From assembly GCA_013398175.1 (NCBI GenBank), contig VZRZ01004227.1:1401302-1465301 (forward strand): DNA of 64,000 bases, written 5' to 3'. This DNA comes from Climacteris rufus (Eukaryota > Chordata > Aves > Passeriformes > Climacteridae). The stretch's first letter is position 1; every line of letters starts with the position of its first letter. The translations under genes were made by a program, and so were the position numbers. This document shows positions 1 to 12,600 of the stretch, in pieces. A model generated the notes under the pieces. It ran no database searches and had not been told where the DNA came from. It saw only the letters and a list, made by a program, of their open reading frames with translations.

Positions 1-333
1 TGCAGGAGAATGATGTGGAGTTGCTAGAAGCAGAGTTGACAAACATTTAATTGCTGAAGAACTGTATCTTACTCGAGGCATTAGTAGGGCTGCTTGTTTA
101 GTTTCTAAGTGCAAATAATACAGCTGCTGTCAGCTTTGCAAAGTGCTCTCACCTGCTTTACATATTACAGGCAAAGACATGTTAACTGTCAGCGCTTCAA
201 ATTTCGTCTATAGCTTCAAGACAGGCACTGTACCAAGTACATATGTTTGTACATAAATGCTTAAACTTCTATCTTTCCCAGACTCTTAAAAGTGACATAC
301 TAATAACAACCAATTTTACTTCCAAAGCCTTAC

Positions 334-411
334 CCATGAGGCCACCACCTTCAATTGCATCATAGCTGTTTTGCACTACAGATCCATCACTGGCAGCAGA
401 TCTGGCATCAC
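334..411 (-). CDS. SEC24A: SEC24A coding exon 4 (78 bp)
   Basis: Too short for ordinary ORF calling, but supported by the acceptor TTAAAAG|GTGATG, the donor ATGG|GTAAGG and phase 1 on both sides. It reads DARSAASDGSVVQNSYDAIE then GGGLM, matching the SMVVHSSYDEIEGGGLL block of mammalian SEC24A. The acceptor has a weak pyrimidine tract, so this exon could be alternatively spliced (inference). Confidence 0.88.
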
Positions 412-3400
412 CTTTTAAGAAAAACAATCACAAGAAAATCTTTTTCAAGGTATGAAGAAGTTTTAATGAGGTAACTGCAAAAAAATACTACTTGCTGGAT
501 GAGTATTAAGACAAGCATAGTTTGGATCTACTTTGCTTTTGTCCCAAGATGAAACTGAATTAAATATACAGTTTGGGCTCTTTCTCACACACACGTCCCC
601 TGCAGATGTGACCTCAACAAAGGACATTCATAACGCCTCACAATCTTTTTCTTTTTTAAGGAAAATAAAAGTCCCTACACTTCTGGTTGAAAAAATTTCC
701 CATAGCTTCCAAGCTGACTTGCAAGGGGTCAGGGACACTCCCTCCTCAGCAGAGAAGTATCTTTAGGCTTGCTGCAGTTTTCTAAGTACCCTGTAGCTTA
801 GATACAGAGTCCACTCAAGAACTTTTTCCACTGATAATTCACAGAAACACCAAATTCCCTACACTTACACACTTAGTCCACTGTTGTTCACCAAGCAGCA
901 ACAGCTCTGACACAATCACACACCAGTCAAGACAGAACTTCAACCTAAGACAAGAAAAACCTTGAAACTGAGAGTGCTCCCAAAAGAAGTTTTTGGTAAG
1001 CCAGCTACATCTAAATATATTAACACAACTATATATTGCTGAGGAGAAGTAGGCACTCTATTTTTATTAGCATTAAAATCTTCAGATGACCCAATAAAAG
1101 GAACTTACATTACACACTGAATCTTGCTAGTACACAGCAGTCAACCTGCTTCATAGACTAAACATTTTTATCTCTCCAGGGCTTTGAAAATGTTTTTCTT
1201 CATTACGAAGAAAATATTTTCTAAGCAAAAGCTGTTTCTAATGCATTTAATACATTCCAAACTAAGCCAAATCTGAATATACTATTCTTGTATTCACACA
1301 GCTACCACACACAAGAAACTGTCAATCTGAACATGCAAGGAACCAACAGCTTTGACAGAACTATGTATGTAAAAATAAAGCTGCCGACTCGCACGTGGCC
1401 CCATCTACCACGGGCACTGAATGCCAAACAACTGGAGTCTGTCTGGTACAGAGCCCTGAGGAGTTCTTAGACAATGGCAGATTTGTGCAGGGCCCATGTG
1501 AGACACAAAGTCAGGTATCTGTCTTCAGCAGCTGACACTTCACAGCCTCTACTAACTTTCTTCAGAAAACCACCAAATCCAGGATGTGTATTTCAGTGAT
1601 TTTACACAGAGGGGAAGAATAAAGTACAGCTACAAAAGAGGCAAGGCATTGCAGGCTCCACATTTTAGCTCTCCCTGCAGAATAAACAATACAGGAAGTC
1701 ATACACAGATTTTGTCCTCACAGCAGTCAGGGATGCAGAGAAATCAAAATTTCACTATCATTTTAAAACACAAAAAAGACAAAAAGCAATGCCAACTACC
1801 GGAGACATGGCTACGTGAAACAGCACTTGGAAATCTATTTTAAGTGTTAATTTCTTAAATTTTATTGCCATCTGTCTACAAGAAGCATTTTTCTTTTTTT
1901 CCAGGTCCTTACCTGCTCCTTTCAGATTAAATTATTAGCTGTATTAGTGGCAGTTTTACAAACTGAGTCTCTAAGAGAACAACATCCTTGACTTTAAAGG
2001 TTGACTTTAAAAGTTGTCATGTTTGAATTCAACATAAAGAGCAAATGACTTCTTACCTTCTTGATTTGCAGCTGAATTTAGCAGAGACTGTGCATTAGGT
2101 GGTCCTGCTATTGCTGTTGGTGGCCTAGGTGGACCACCAACTGGTGGAGGTCCTAAAGGTGGCCTTGGAGGGTGGAGTGGGGTTAAAGGCTGAGTCACTG
2201 GTGGAGGTGCAGATCCTATAGAGAGATCAACTTTTAGAAGCAGTTTACCCAGCTGAAAAAAGTCACAAAAGTTTTGTTATGAAATCAGACATACTGAATT
2301 CTAAATATTCCTCTTATTCAGAGGATGAAAAGCATGAGAGTGTCCTGGTTTGACAGGGTCCTAATGTGTGAAGAGGGTCTCACAGCTTCAGGTTGCTCCT
2401 GTCAGGCTTTTCTCATGCTGAGTTCCTGTAACTATTGATCTCTCTCAGCTGCTTGCTGCTATTGTTGGCAAGAATTTCAAGAGGTACAGAAAGCATCCCA
2501 ACTCTATAACTAAGTCCAGAGTGATCACCAAATGAGCTAAATTTATTTTAAAACTGATCACTGTTACACAAAAAAATACCAGGAAAATTGCTCAGAAGGA
2601 TTCACCACTGAATAGATACAAAAATTATCTTGTTCCAAATACTTGCTCTCATTTCATATGCTGCTTCCTAAAATTCCTCTGCATTTTCTTCACTAATTCC
2701 AAAGTATTAATTGTTTATTCCGATTAAGTGCCAGAAATAGTTTCACAAATTCTGTGAGCTTAAGACATTTTGAACAGCAGAACAAAATTAGGCAGGCATA
2801 TAACAAAAAACTAGCATCAATAAAAATCTCTAATGAGGCTAAAAGCCCTCCACAAGAAAAATTATTGGCTTTTACATGGAAAATATTTCTGTACCTAAGT
2901 CCTGTTTGCATACTCAGTCAGAAAAAAACTCTGTAACAACAGATAGCAGTTTGGCAAAGAGAAACTTGAGTATTAACTGTGTTTCCATAATAATCACAAG
3001 TTGCACAATGGAGCTATTTAGTGTTAGAAAAGCTTTTGCCACTGCATATACCAGCAGTCAAGCAGCAGGAACAAAGTCTCATACTTTTAGAGTACTTTCT
3101 GAAGACTGACAATTATCACAAAATGTGAAAATTACAAGTTTGGGGGAAGGAAGCTTTCCATTGAACTGACCCCTATTTCAACAGCACAGAATACTTTTCA
3201 GTTTTGTTTCCAGGCTGTGTTCCAGTTGTTTGCATCAACCTGACTGAGGCTGTTCAGAAAACAGCCTGTACCTGAATCAAGTGATTACAGAAAATCTAAC
3301 AAGATTACCATGCTCACTAAACAGAAGTACAGTTTTCAGTTGTGAAGTCCTGGACTCAAACATGCTAATGCTCCAACAGCCACTCCAGGAAATGGTGAAG

Positions 3401-4195
3401 GTCACAGAAACAGCATCACCCACACACAGCAACCCAAAACAACGAGACACCATTCAGGTGCTACCTGCTCAGCCAACTGAAAAACCCAGCCTGTGCACAG
3501 AACTTCCATTTCTAACCCAAAGAAAGCACCCCTGGATTTCTGATGGGTGTATCTGCTTTGACTATTTTGCTCCACAGGCAAAATGTCACCGCAGAGTCAA
3601 TTCTATACTCATTATTTTGAAAGAGCATTGAAAACTGGACATTGGTAAAACATCACAAAGCTGTGGTTACCTGGCTTCATGTAGCTGTTCTGCAGTGGAG
3701 GACCTCCTGGAGAAGCAGCATATTGGTAACTCCCTGGAGCATTTGTACTTCCCGAGAGCGATGACGGCGGCTGGGCTGACCCTGGCCCAGGCACACGAGC
3801 CAAATGGCTTGTTTGAGAGCCAAGGGGCTGACTCCCAGCAGTCTGGCTGTACTGCCAGTTTGAAAGCACCGGTGGGCTGGCTCCAGGAGGAAAGCTCCCA
3901 GCAGATGATACAGCAGCTGAGTTCTGTAACGCAGGCGGTGGCAGCACTTGTGGAACAGGACCTGGCTGTTGGACTGGTGACACAGAGAAAGCTGCCACTG
4001 GTGGTCTATTCAGAGTCTGGCCAGGTCCTTGGTAATTGTTTAATTGAGAAACATTCTGAGAGCCACTATAGCTATACTGTCCAGAAGACTGATGTGGAGG
4101 AACCTTTGCCGGCGTCTGATGGGAATACAATCCTGGAACTGCAGGGCTGTATCCCTGGCCATCTGGTGAATGCATCAGCTGATTTTGAACAGGGC
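334..4195 (-). CDS. SEC24A: SEC24A, partial: three internal coding exons
   Basis: Three exons, 4195-3671, 2215-2057 and 411-334, all separated by phase-1 introns, give 254 codons of one reading frame. They encode the proline-, glutamine- and serine-rich disordered N-terminal region of SEC24A, the cargo-binding subunit of the COPII inner coat that pairs with SEC23 on ER exit sites. Recognisable stretches are PVQNQL, GQTLNRPPVA, LNWQY-like SNWQYSQ, LQNSYMKPG, SLLNSAANQEG and NSYDAIEGGGLM, which follow the order in mammalian SEC24A rather than SEC24B. The zinc finger, trunk, helical and gelsolin domains are encoded further left, outside the window. The first coding exon (about 33 residues in mammals) is not visible and probably lies in the gap at 8954-9408. 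SEC24A runs divergently from SAR1B, its partner in the same coat. Identity is confident; paralogue choice rests on the motifs recalled above. Confidence 0.93.
412..2056 (-). other. SEC24A intron
   Basis: AT-rich intronic sequence between the exons ending at 2057 and starting at 411. No exon, repeat family or RNA gene was recognised in it. Open frames here are short and lack flanking splice sites in the SEC24A frame. The 333 bases left of exon 4 are also intronic with nothing recognised. Confidence 0.8.
2057..2215 (-). CDS. SEC24A: SEC24A coding exon 3 (159 bp)
   Basis: The acceptor is TCTCTCTATAG| and the donor GAAG|GTAAGAAG. Both intron phases are 1, so the frame joins exactly to its neighbours. 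It encodes a polyproline stretch (SAPPPVTQPLTPL, PPRPPLGPPPVGG) followed by SLLNSAANQE, matching the NSAVNQEG segment of mammalian SEC24A. The proline-rich part corresponds to the disordered region ahead of the COPII-fold core. Confidence 0.93.
2216..3670 (-). other. SEC24A intron
   Basis: AT-rich intron with no recognised gene. A stretch at about 2340-2380 begins with GTGTCCTGGTTTGA, reminiscent of avian LTR ends, but no complete element was seen. Confidence 0.75.
3671..4195 (-). CDS. SEC24A: SEC24A coding exon 2 (525 bp)
   Basis: The acceptor follows a long polypyrimidine run (revcomp of 4196-4215, ending CCAG). The donor is CCAG|GTAACC at 3670. The exon starts two bases into a codon and reads PVQNQLMHSPDG onward. 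The product is 175 residues rich in Pro, Ser, Gln and Tyr, with GPGQTLNRPPVA near residue 50 and LQNSYMKPG at the end. It is low-complexity and disordered, as usual for this region. The ATG at 4173-4175 is internal, not the start. A 232-codon open frame on the opposite strand across this exon is a shadow. Confidence 0.93.
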
Positions 4196-7100
4196 CTGGA
4201 AGGAAAAAAAAAAACTACACTCTTTAGGAAGCCAGTGTTATGTATCACTTCTGAAAATAAAAAATATTCCTGTGAACGTCTGTCTTTAGGATTTTATTTG
4301 TCTACAAGCCATTCTTTCTTTAAACCATCAGGTGTGACAGAAGTACTGCTGCATGGGACACGAATGTGGCAGCCTTTTGCTGGCCACACTTAGATCTTTG
4401 TTTGGTTTCACAGTAACCTTGCAACCACTAAGGATTCCGGTGCCATCCATGCTCCTGGACTGAAACTCACACAGGATGCCATTCCAGTGTCCAGACACCC
4501 CCAAAAGCAGCACAGAGGAGCACTCTCCCACGCTGCTGGCAGTGGCACACACGCACAGACCGCGAGCGGAAGATCCATTGCGTAACAACCCCAGTTCACG
4601 TGATGACTGACATCAACCTAAACATCAGCTCCCCACAATGACACCCCAGCCAGTGCCAGCATGGCTCACCATGCTGCTTCTCAAGTGACACAGTTAATCT
4701 ATGAAAGTTTCTGCAGTTAATTTTAGTATGAGAACTATTCATACACAAATTGCTCATGTGAGTGGCCAACTGAACACCAACATGGAATGAAGGGTAAGTT
4801 TATCATAAAATATTTCACTAGTCAGGAAAATAAAACTCAACAGGTTAATGATGCTCTTTATGCATTTGTTGGTTGGTGTAAGTGAACTAAGTCTTACTCA
4901 TTTGAAGAAAAAAATTGAAAAAGCAGTTAATAACTCCCCAAACAGTAAATAACACTGGCAAGAGCATCATCAGATTCCTGCTTTACAGAGGAATGAGGAG
5001 AGAGAATCCCATGAGACTTCCAGTGCAATAAGAGCTCTATCAAGAAAGGCACTCCTACAGGTTGTTGATACCCTTGCCACAAAATGGACATCCTGAAGAG
5101 AGACTCTCAGTTTTCAAGTGCAGTCCTTCTGAGCAGAATACACGAGATACTGCAGGCCACAGCCAGCCATGACTCCTTCAAAACTACCAAGCCACTTTCC
5201 CGTGTGGTATTGTGCAGTTCAGCCAACACTGCTGCCCTCCTCATTCCTTAAACACACAGCTTAAAAACTGGAGACATTCCACACACACAGTTACACACTA
5301 AAACAAGACAGCTGGTTTCCAATATTGAAACATAGATGTTAAATGCTTAAAGGTAAGTTCACATTTCCAAGTTAAAATAACTTGGAACTCAGACATTTCT
5401 GACAATAAATTAAGCTAAATGCAGAATACATTGAAATTCTTAGTTAGGACAAACACTGCACTGGTCATTCAGCTCCTCATTCCCCAGAAAACCTTAGGCT
5501 CTGGGTCAGACAGCTGTTAATTCACTGAATATTGCACAGGTCTATACAACTACTGCAGTGCCAGTGATCTCATCCTCACCGCCTCTGTTATTTGTGCATA
5601 AAAATTACACACCGTATTATTCACCAACAATTAATTGCAACGTGCCATTTATCATTCAGTTAGGAAATCCAGTTATATCCTACTCTCCTTACAATGCTGC
5701 TCATAAGTATTTGCAATTAATAAACTCTCTAAAAACCAACGGTGTTTAAAGAAAAAGCTCACAAATATGAAAACACTAACAGTTATGACTAACCTTCAAA
5801 AATTACCCTACAGTGTATGATGGGTTTTCAACAATCGATTTACAAACCACATTGTCAATTAAACCTGCTAACTGTAAAAATGATTAATTCTTACCAAACC
5901 TGATTGCATCCGCACAAACACCAATATAACATCATCACTCTACACTGTATGAAAAACACTGAACAAATACAAGTTAATTTCATAACTTGATTTTTCACCT
6001 TAGGGTATGACTCTCTATCCCTGGCAAGAATCAGAGTACTTGGACTGCTCTCCTGCTTGAGGATAAAACAGTGCAAGTGAGGTGATATCACAAACTGACC
6101 TAGTTGATATTTTCTATGGAACCTTATGTAAAAATAAAAATCAAATTCACCACAGCACAATGCTCCAATTTCAATTTTTATTTTTAAAGTCAAAAGCACA
6201 ATGAAAAGTCTTGATACTCTCATGTAGCAGTTCATGTTTCCAAGCCTGCATAAAGCTGCCAAAAAAGCTATAGAAATAGCACTGAGGGGCAAAACCCCTT
6301 TACAAAGTTTCACAGTGCACAAAAACTTTTCAGCACTGCTTGTTTTGTTGCTGTCTGTTACCCATGTTGACCTGACCCCTTTACTGAGGCCCATCAAAGA
6401 GTATCTAGGCCCTCCAGCTTTCCCCAAATGCTGCTGGTTTTCTGTGAAGCCAAAAACAAACACAGAATTCTGTGTAGACTGAAGAGCTACTTCATGTGCA
6501 CAGCAGCAAAGCAGTCAACACTCAGAGACCAGAGAGGAGTTAGAAACAGAAGAAAGGCCACCTACTTAACAGCAAAAGACTCCTCTACAAGAACAAGAGG
6601 TCATTCAATGTTTCTAAGAGATCAGGAATGGCACCAGAATATACATGAAGGGCTGCTTGATGGTTTTAGAAAACGGTCAAAGTGCTACTGTGGAAGACCA
6701 GGATCCAAGTGGTATTTTCTGTCACACAGAATTTTACTGTCCCCTACTCCAAGGCAGTTCAGCACATCACTTTCACCAGCCACAAGCTCTCCAAGCTCCA
6801 GGGAGATGCAAAGATAAGCACTCTGAAAAGTTAGATCCCAACAGATGCCATGGGATCAGTCACCACCAGTGTCCCCTTCAGATGACTCTGACTCCTTGCT
6901 TTCCCAGACCCAACAGCTCCTAAAGCACCTCATGGCCTCAAAAGCACCATGTGAAGGTATCCTGTGAGAAGAGCAAAACAGTTCTAAAAGAATTGTTTCT
7001 CCTTCTTGTTTGCACTTCAGATCTGTCAACAGGAAAGCAAACTAGACACCTGCAGTTAAATGGGTACAGAATATTGGTCCTATTAAAAGACAAACAGAAA

Positions 7101-8240
7101 TGAAGGAGAGGAAGGTTGTTGCTAAGCAACCTGATGCTCTGTGCTAAACAATTTCGTGGTCAGCACCCAGTGCTGCTGTGACAATTTACTGCCTTGGTGG
7201 ACACCCAGGCTCAGGGAGTTACCTGCAAACAACAAGTTGTGAGGAAGGGCTGACAGGTATAGAACAACTTAATTTATCATCCTGCTGACAGTTTTCTTTC
7301 CTCACAGACCACTGTAAGCACCACTACAGCACATCCAGTATCCTCAACACTGTTTTAGAAAGCTTTGGTTTTAGTATAAAGGTCAAGGATCACAGCACCT
7401 TCTCAACATGTATTTTAAAAAATGCTGTGAGCAGTCCATGCTTGAACTATTTGATTTATTTCAAAGGCCAGCAACCCAAACCTTATCTCTAACACACCAT
7501 AGCAACTGTTTAATTTTATTACCTAGTATTTGCATAACTGCACATTTCAGTTCTTTAATTTTCATACACCTGACAGCTGAGTAGCCTGAAATTCTTCTTC
7601 CTCTGCCTGCCTCTCCATAGCTTCCATTATGTGCCTAATCTGACACTAGGGAAATCAGCAAACATAAAGCAATGCCAGTCTGTAAATCATCCCACTCAGT
7701 TACTCCATTAGCCAACGCTCCCTTTGTACAGCCTCTGTTCAGACCATAAGCTCTCCAGAACAGAGCCTCTCTTTCCACACTATATTCATACTCTTCCCAT
7801 TGTCTTGACCCTAGAAGCAACTACACAGTTAATTGCAAATTGTCGTTTTGCTGATGACTTTGAAGAAAAGCAATAAACGCACTGAGGAGGAGGGGGGGGG
7901 GAAGAAAAATCAAAAGATCTCATTATAACTGAACTGCTTATGATGCAGCACAGCTACTGAAACACACAAGTGTATAATTAAGGAAGCAAGTGCAGAGGAT
8001 GCAGTCTGTGTACGTGAAATCAGCAGACACTTCCAACAGCACAGATTTGCACACATGCAACGAAAGCAGACACAGAGACAAGGCTGGCCTTGCATTTTTT
8101 AATCCTATCTTAAAACACTGGATAGTAAGTTCAGTTTCGCCTTCGATATCTCGTTTTAAAGAGATACATTTTGAGGGGAATAAAGTAATCAAGACTTTCC
8201 CAGTCTGCAGCACACAGAACCAGATAATGTCGGCTCTACG
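4196..8240 (-). other. SEC24A first intron (most of it)
   Basis: Sequence between coding exon 2 and the CpG island. It is mostly AT-rich, with no CR1 tail, RNA gene or exon recognised. I looked on the minus strand for a short exon ending in NG-type codons before a donor, as expected for SEC24A exon 1, and did not find one. Confidence 0.65.
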
Positions 8241-8953
8241 AGAATGACAAGATAAGAAAGCCCCGCTGTGCCGCAGGCTGAGCTCAGCGATAACTGAGCT
8301 CAGTGCCACATGGACAGCCCCGTTCCAAAGGGTCAAACCTCGGCTGTGTCAGCCGTGTCACCGACCGGGACCCACCCGCGCTAAGGGACCGGCCGGGGCG
8401 GCCCGAGCCCTGCGTGTTACCCCGCAGCACAGGCACGGGCTCTATGAAAGGCGCTGCCTCTCACAGCGATACTCAAATGTACTCGGGGATACTTCTGCTA
8501 TGAACATAAATCAAAATGAAGATTTATTTTGCTTAATGAGCCGCTCTGTGTTTTCCTCAGTGACACTTCGGGCAGGGCCCGGTCGGCCAGCACCTCACCC
8601 CCACTCCCAGCACCGCGGGGCCACCGCTCCCACCGCCCCACGCCGCTCCCGGGGTCACACAAGGCGCCCGGCACCGCTGCCGCTCCTTCCCTGCTTTCCT
8701 CCCCAATTCAGCTGCGCTTCCCCGGGGCCGCGGGTGTCCGGGCTGCGGGGAGTGCACCGCCGAGCTCAGCCGGGTGTAACCCAGCGGCTCGGGCAGCGAA
8801 TGGACCATCTCCAGAACACCCTCCCCACGCTCTGCCCGCGGGCACCGGCCCCCTGCCCCCGCTGCCCCGGGGCGAAAGGGCGCACGGCGGCCTGGGCCCG
8901 GGGAAGCGCCGCGGGGCGGGAGCCGTCCCCGCCAGGCCCTGTCCCGCGCCGAG

Positions 8954-9408
8954 NNNNNNNNNNNNNNNNNNNNNNNNNNNNNNNNNNNNNNNNNNNNNNN
9001 NNNNNNNNNNNNNNNNNNNNNNNNNNNNNNNNNNNNNNNNNNNNNNNNNNNNNNNNNNNNNNNNNNNNNNNNNNNNNNNNNNNNNNNNNNNNNNNNNNNN
9101 NNNNNNNNNNNNNNNNNNNNNNNNNNNNNNNNNNNNNNNNNNNNNNNNNNNNNNNNNNNNNNNNNNNNNNNNNNNNNNNNNNNNNNNNNNNNNNNNNNNN
9201 NNNNNNNNNNNNNNNNNNNNNNNNNNNNNNNNNNNNNNNNNNNNNNNNNNNNNNNNNNNNNNNNNNNNNNNNNNNNNNNNNNNNNNNNNNNNNNNNNNNN
9301 NNNNNNNNNNNNNNNNNNNNNNNNNNNNNNNNNNNNNNNNNNNNNNNNNNNNNNNNNNNNNNNNNNNNNNNNNNNNNNNNNNNNNNNNNNNNNNNNNNNN
9401 NNNNNNNN
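8954..9408. other. Assembly gap of 455 N inside the CpG island
   Basis: A run of N flanked on both sides by very GC-rich sequence, typical of a short-read dropout. It probably hides SEC24A exon 1 with its start codon and part of the SAR1B 5' end. Long open frames drawn across it are artefacts. Confidence 0.99.
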
Positions 9409-9610
9409 CCCTGGGGGTCGGCGGGGGGGGGGCGGGGCGGGCGGTGAGCGGTCTGCCCGCCCCGGCCGGCGGGAGGGCCGGGCGAGCCCCTCAGGGTGCG
9501 GGGCCGTCCCCGTGTCCTGCTGGGAGCGGCCTCCGGGCCGCGGCTGGGCCTGGCCGGGGGTCCCTGCGCGCCCCGATGAGCCGCGGCCTTCGCGGGGCCG
9601 GGGCAGCGCC
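9409..9610 (+). other. SAR1B: Possible 5' UTR exon of SAR1B
   Basis: A strong donor-like site, GCC|GTGAGTGGG, begins at 9611 on the plus strand inside the CpG island. SAR1B needs an upstream non-coding exon, because its first coding exon opens with a splice acceptor at 13754. The exon start is unknown and may be in the gap. A short upstream ATG frame at 9575 (MSRGLRG) ends at the donor. Inference only; other donors in this GC-rich stretch are possible. Confidence 0.35.
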
Positions 9611-12600
9611 GTGAGTGGGCTGGGCGCTTCCCTCCTATCGCCTCCTTCTTCTTCTCCCCCCGGGCACAGCGCCGGGGACTGCTCGGGCCGGGGGCGCCGC
9701 CCGGTCCTTGAGGCTGTCACGGTGCTCGCAGGTGCCGAGCAGCGCTGCCTCGAGGGGTCTGCGATGCGTTAAGTAACCTCATAACCCACAGATGCCCTGC
9801 AGCCAAGCTGGGCAGCCGTCTGCTGCGTTGTATCCACCTGGCAACACTTGATTGAAGTCTTCTTCAGAAGTTACTGCTGTTACGGGTTTTTTTCCTAAGT
9901 CGGTGAATGGCTGCAGCAGCCCTGCAGTGAGGATGTGCTCTGACAGCTGGGCTTTGTGAGGCAGGGCTGCCTAAACCTCTGCATCAGGTGCCCTTAGGAA
10001 CTCGAGTTTTGTGGTGTTGTCTTCACAGGTAAACTCTGCTGCTTCAAAGATGAGTTGCTGTCAAAAAACTGACTAAAATGCCTATAGAAAGTCTATGGCT
10101 TTACATCATTTTCGAACTCTGTGCCTTTCCTCAGCTTTTGAAATACAACATTCAAATGCAGTTTTGTATCATAGAATAAACTGTGTTGTAGAAACTCAGT
10201 TTATTCACTGAGTTTTCTAGGGGTTTTGACTTTTGTTTCCTGTGGTAATATTTTATAAGGTTATAGTGATGATTTTTACATCCTAATTGAAACACTGAAA
10301 ATACACCCTGATCAGTAGGCTCTGAGCTGTTGCTTGCAGGTTGTGGTTTCAGACTGAACTGTGTCTGGGGTGTGGGTTTGGTGCAGTCAGGCTGGACTGA
10401 GGTGTCTTTGCTGGCTCTTGCTGACAGACCCCACACAGGTGTAGCACAGTGTGTTCCCAGTTCCTGCAAGTGCTGTTCAGCCTGGGTGCCACTGGTTTCT
10501 GTTTCCTAATTGTTCTATAAAGGCATTTAAAGCTCTCTTTAAAAGCCTGATATCATCGCTCACATAAACTTTGAGAGGCTTCAGAAGTAAGTGCTGTCCT
10601 AAAGTTTGGAAGTGAAATGATGAACTTTTAGCTAGAAAAATGCAAGTTGAGTGTAGGAGAAAAGAATTTCCTAGTTTTCAGAAGATAAAAGAAGTGTGAG
10701 TGATTCTGTTTACTAGTCCATGCTGTCAGCAGCTTTCTCTTCAGGAGGCTGGCTCGATGTTATTAGAGCCACTGTGTGGGAATTCCTCACTCCCCATGGT
10801 CAGAAGTGTCTCCAGTAAAAGTTAACCCTTGGTCTGTGGAGTGGTGGGCAAGGCTCCACAGGAGTTACCAGGTGATGCTTTGCTGATGAAATAACGTTCA
10901 CCAGGGTTGATGGGGACATTTTTCAGTGGTAGACATCTGTCGCTGAAGTGGTACTAGAAAGTTAACTTTGGTATCTTTGTGGAGAAGGCACAGCGAGGTG
11001 GTGATGTCTGTAAAAGTAGTTGGCATCAAAAGACTGTCTAGGTCCAGTACAATTTTTCATTCAAAGCTTTTGTCTGCTTGCAGTGGATTATTTTCAAGTC
11101 AACCCTTGAAATAAAATAGTATCTTCATCATGGCCTGTGAACAGCAGTTTCTGGAGTCTTCATTGCTCTGCTTTATGGTGTTGTTAACATGAGCCTGAGA
11201 GCTTGAGTCCGTGTGCATTCAGCAGCCTTAGCTCTCCCCTAAATTTGCCTTGGACCTGCTCACAGTGTAACAACTCTGGAAACAAGTGCAGAGCCACTCC
11301 AGCTTTGTAATGCTTTGATTTGACACAGCTCTGAATTATGTAGTTACTTTCCCCATGTGATAAGCATAGATTTAATATCTCTATTCAAATATTACTTGTG
11401 TGCCTTTGCAATTAGCTGTCCATTTCTTTCCCATTTTGAAAGTGTTTTCCTTTAACTGCTGCCAGCTGATATGGAGGCTGTTCTGGGAGGATTTGGGTAG
11501 CTCTGTTTTCAACACCACTTTTTTCATGGAGATGGAAATTGAACCAACGTTAATGCCACTTCAGCTGTGTTTGTGGGGTAATCCTGTTCTCACATTAATC
11601 ATCTGAATCTCACCCCTTAAAGTTTTTTCTGTAATGTATGAAGGTTCTTCTGGTTGATGTTTTCTGTAAATGTAAGTGTAATAGAGGGAGAAGGTTAATA
11701 CAACTGAGCACTGAAGTTATTCTCACCTCAGTAATCTGAGCACTTCTCTGACATCACGCTGTTTGCCCTGATTTGCAGGTTATTTGAGTCGATCGTTTTC
11801 CCAAGCCCCACAGAGGCTCTTCTCGATTGGTATTTTGCTCCAGCGATAAATAAATCTGCTGACGTGTGTGTTCTGCCATGTTTGCTTATTCTTGACCTTT
11901 GCTTTTTAGACATGCAAGGGACAGTTTCAGTCACGACATTGTGTAACTGGGTGTTTATGCATTGACAAGCATATTTGATTTGTATTCTTAAAATTTGTGC
12001 CTGTTGCAGCTGGTGAGTTGTTCAGAGTAATGTGGATGTGGGTAAAGGTTTCAGGGTTAGTTGTGGCGAAACCAAGACACCTGGTGCTTCGTCATCTGAA
12101 CAGATTTTGTTCCAGTGCAAGCAAATGTCATTTAAATATTTGCTCCTCCTCTTTCCACATTATCTCAGTACCATGTACCTGTTGTTGCATAGCAAAGAAG
12201 CTCTTTGTTGTCACAAGAGTAGTTGCTCTGATGGATGCCTGGATTTTGGGCTGGCTCAGACCTGTGTTTTGACTCCTGTGTGCTCCAGGCTCAGAGCTGC
12301 CCCAAAGTCATCTTGTGATTCCCCAAGGCACCCCTGCAGCTTCTAAACCAGTGTGGTGAGAACCTGTAGCAGCGTGGATGCCTCTGCCAGCTGTGCTTAG
12401 CACTGCAGTCCAATTTTTCCAGAGCTGTCAGACTCCAGTGTCCACAGGGGTCGTGCATTCCTGTAGGAATTAGCCAGCTGAAGGCTTCTAAGGATGTTGC
12501 CCTTTAGTCTTCCAGGAGGTTTTCACACTAAATACTAGTTCACTGTGTCAAACTGGTGCTTGCAGTGTGATTTAGAGCACGAATCTGATGAGGAGTAATG

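Larger units (their letters stand above)
8240..9770. promoter_or_regulatory. Divergent CpG-island promoter of SEC24A and SAR1B
   Basis: GC content and CpG density rise sharply near 8240 and fall near 9770, with AT-rich introns on both sides. The island lies between the minus-strand SEC24A exons and the plus-strand SAR1B exons and contains the assembly gap. A shared bidirectional promoter is the simplest reading: the two genes diverge from here and both act in COPII coat assembly. No TATA box is evident, as usual for such promoters. The exact start sites cannot be placed because the centre is missing. Confidence 0.75.

Noticed and set aside
2339..2520. Possible avian LTR fragment beginning GTGTCCTGGTTTGA
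   Set aside because: Only the first dozen bases look LTR-like; no matching end, target duplication or primer-binding site was seen.
3695..4393. 232-codon plus-strand frame
   Set aside because: Exact antisense of a SEC24A exon that has proper splice sites and homology.
8500..9720. Long open frames on both strands across the 8.5-9.7 kb island (up to 387 codons)
   Set aside because: They run through 455 N. The visible flanks are GC-driven, with no family similarity and no match to the expected SEC24A first exon.
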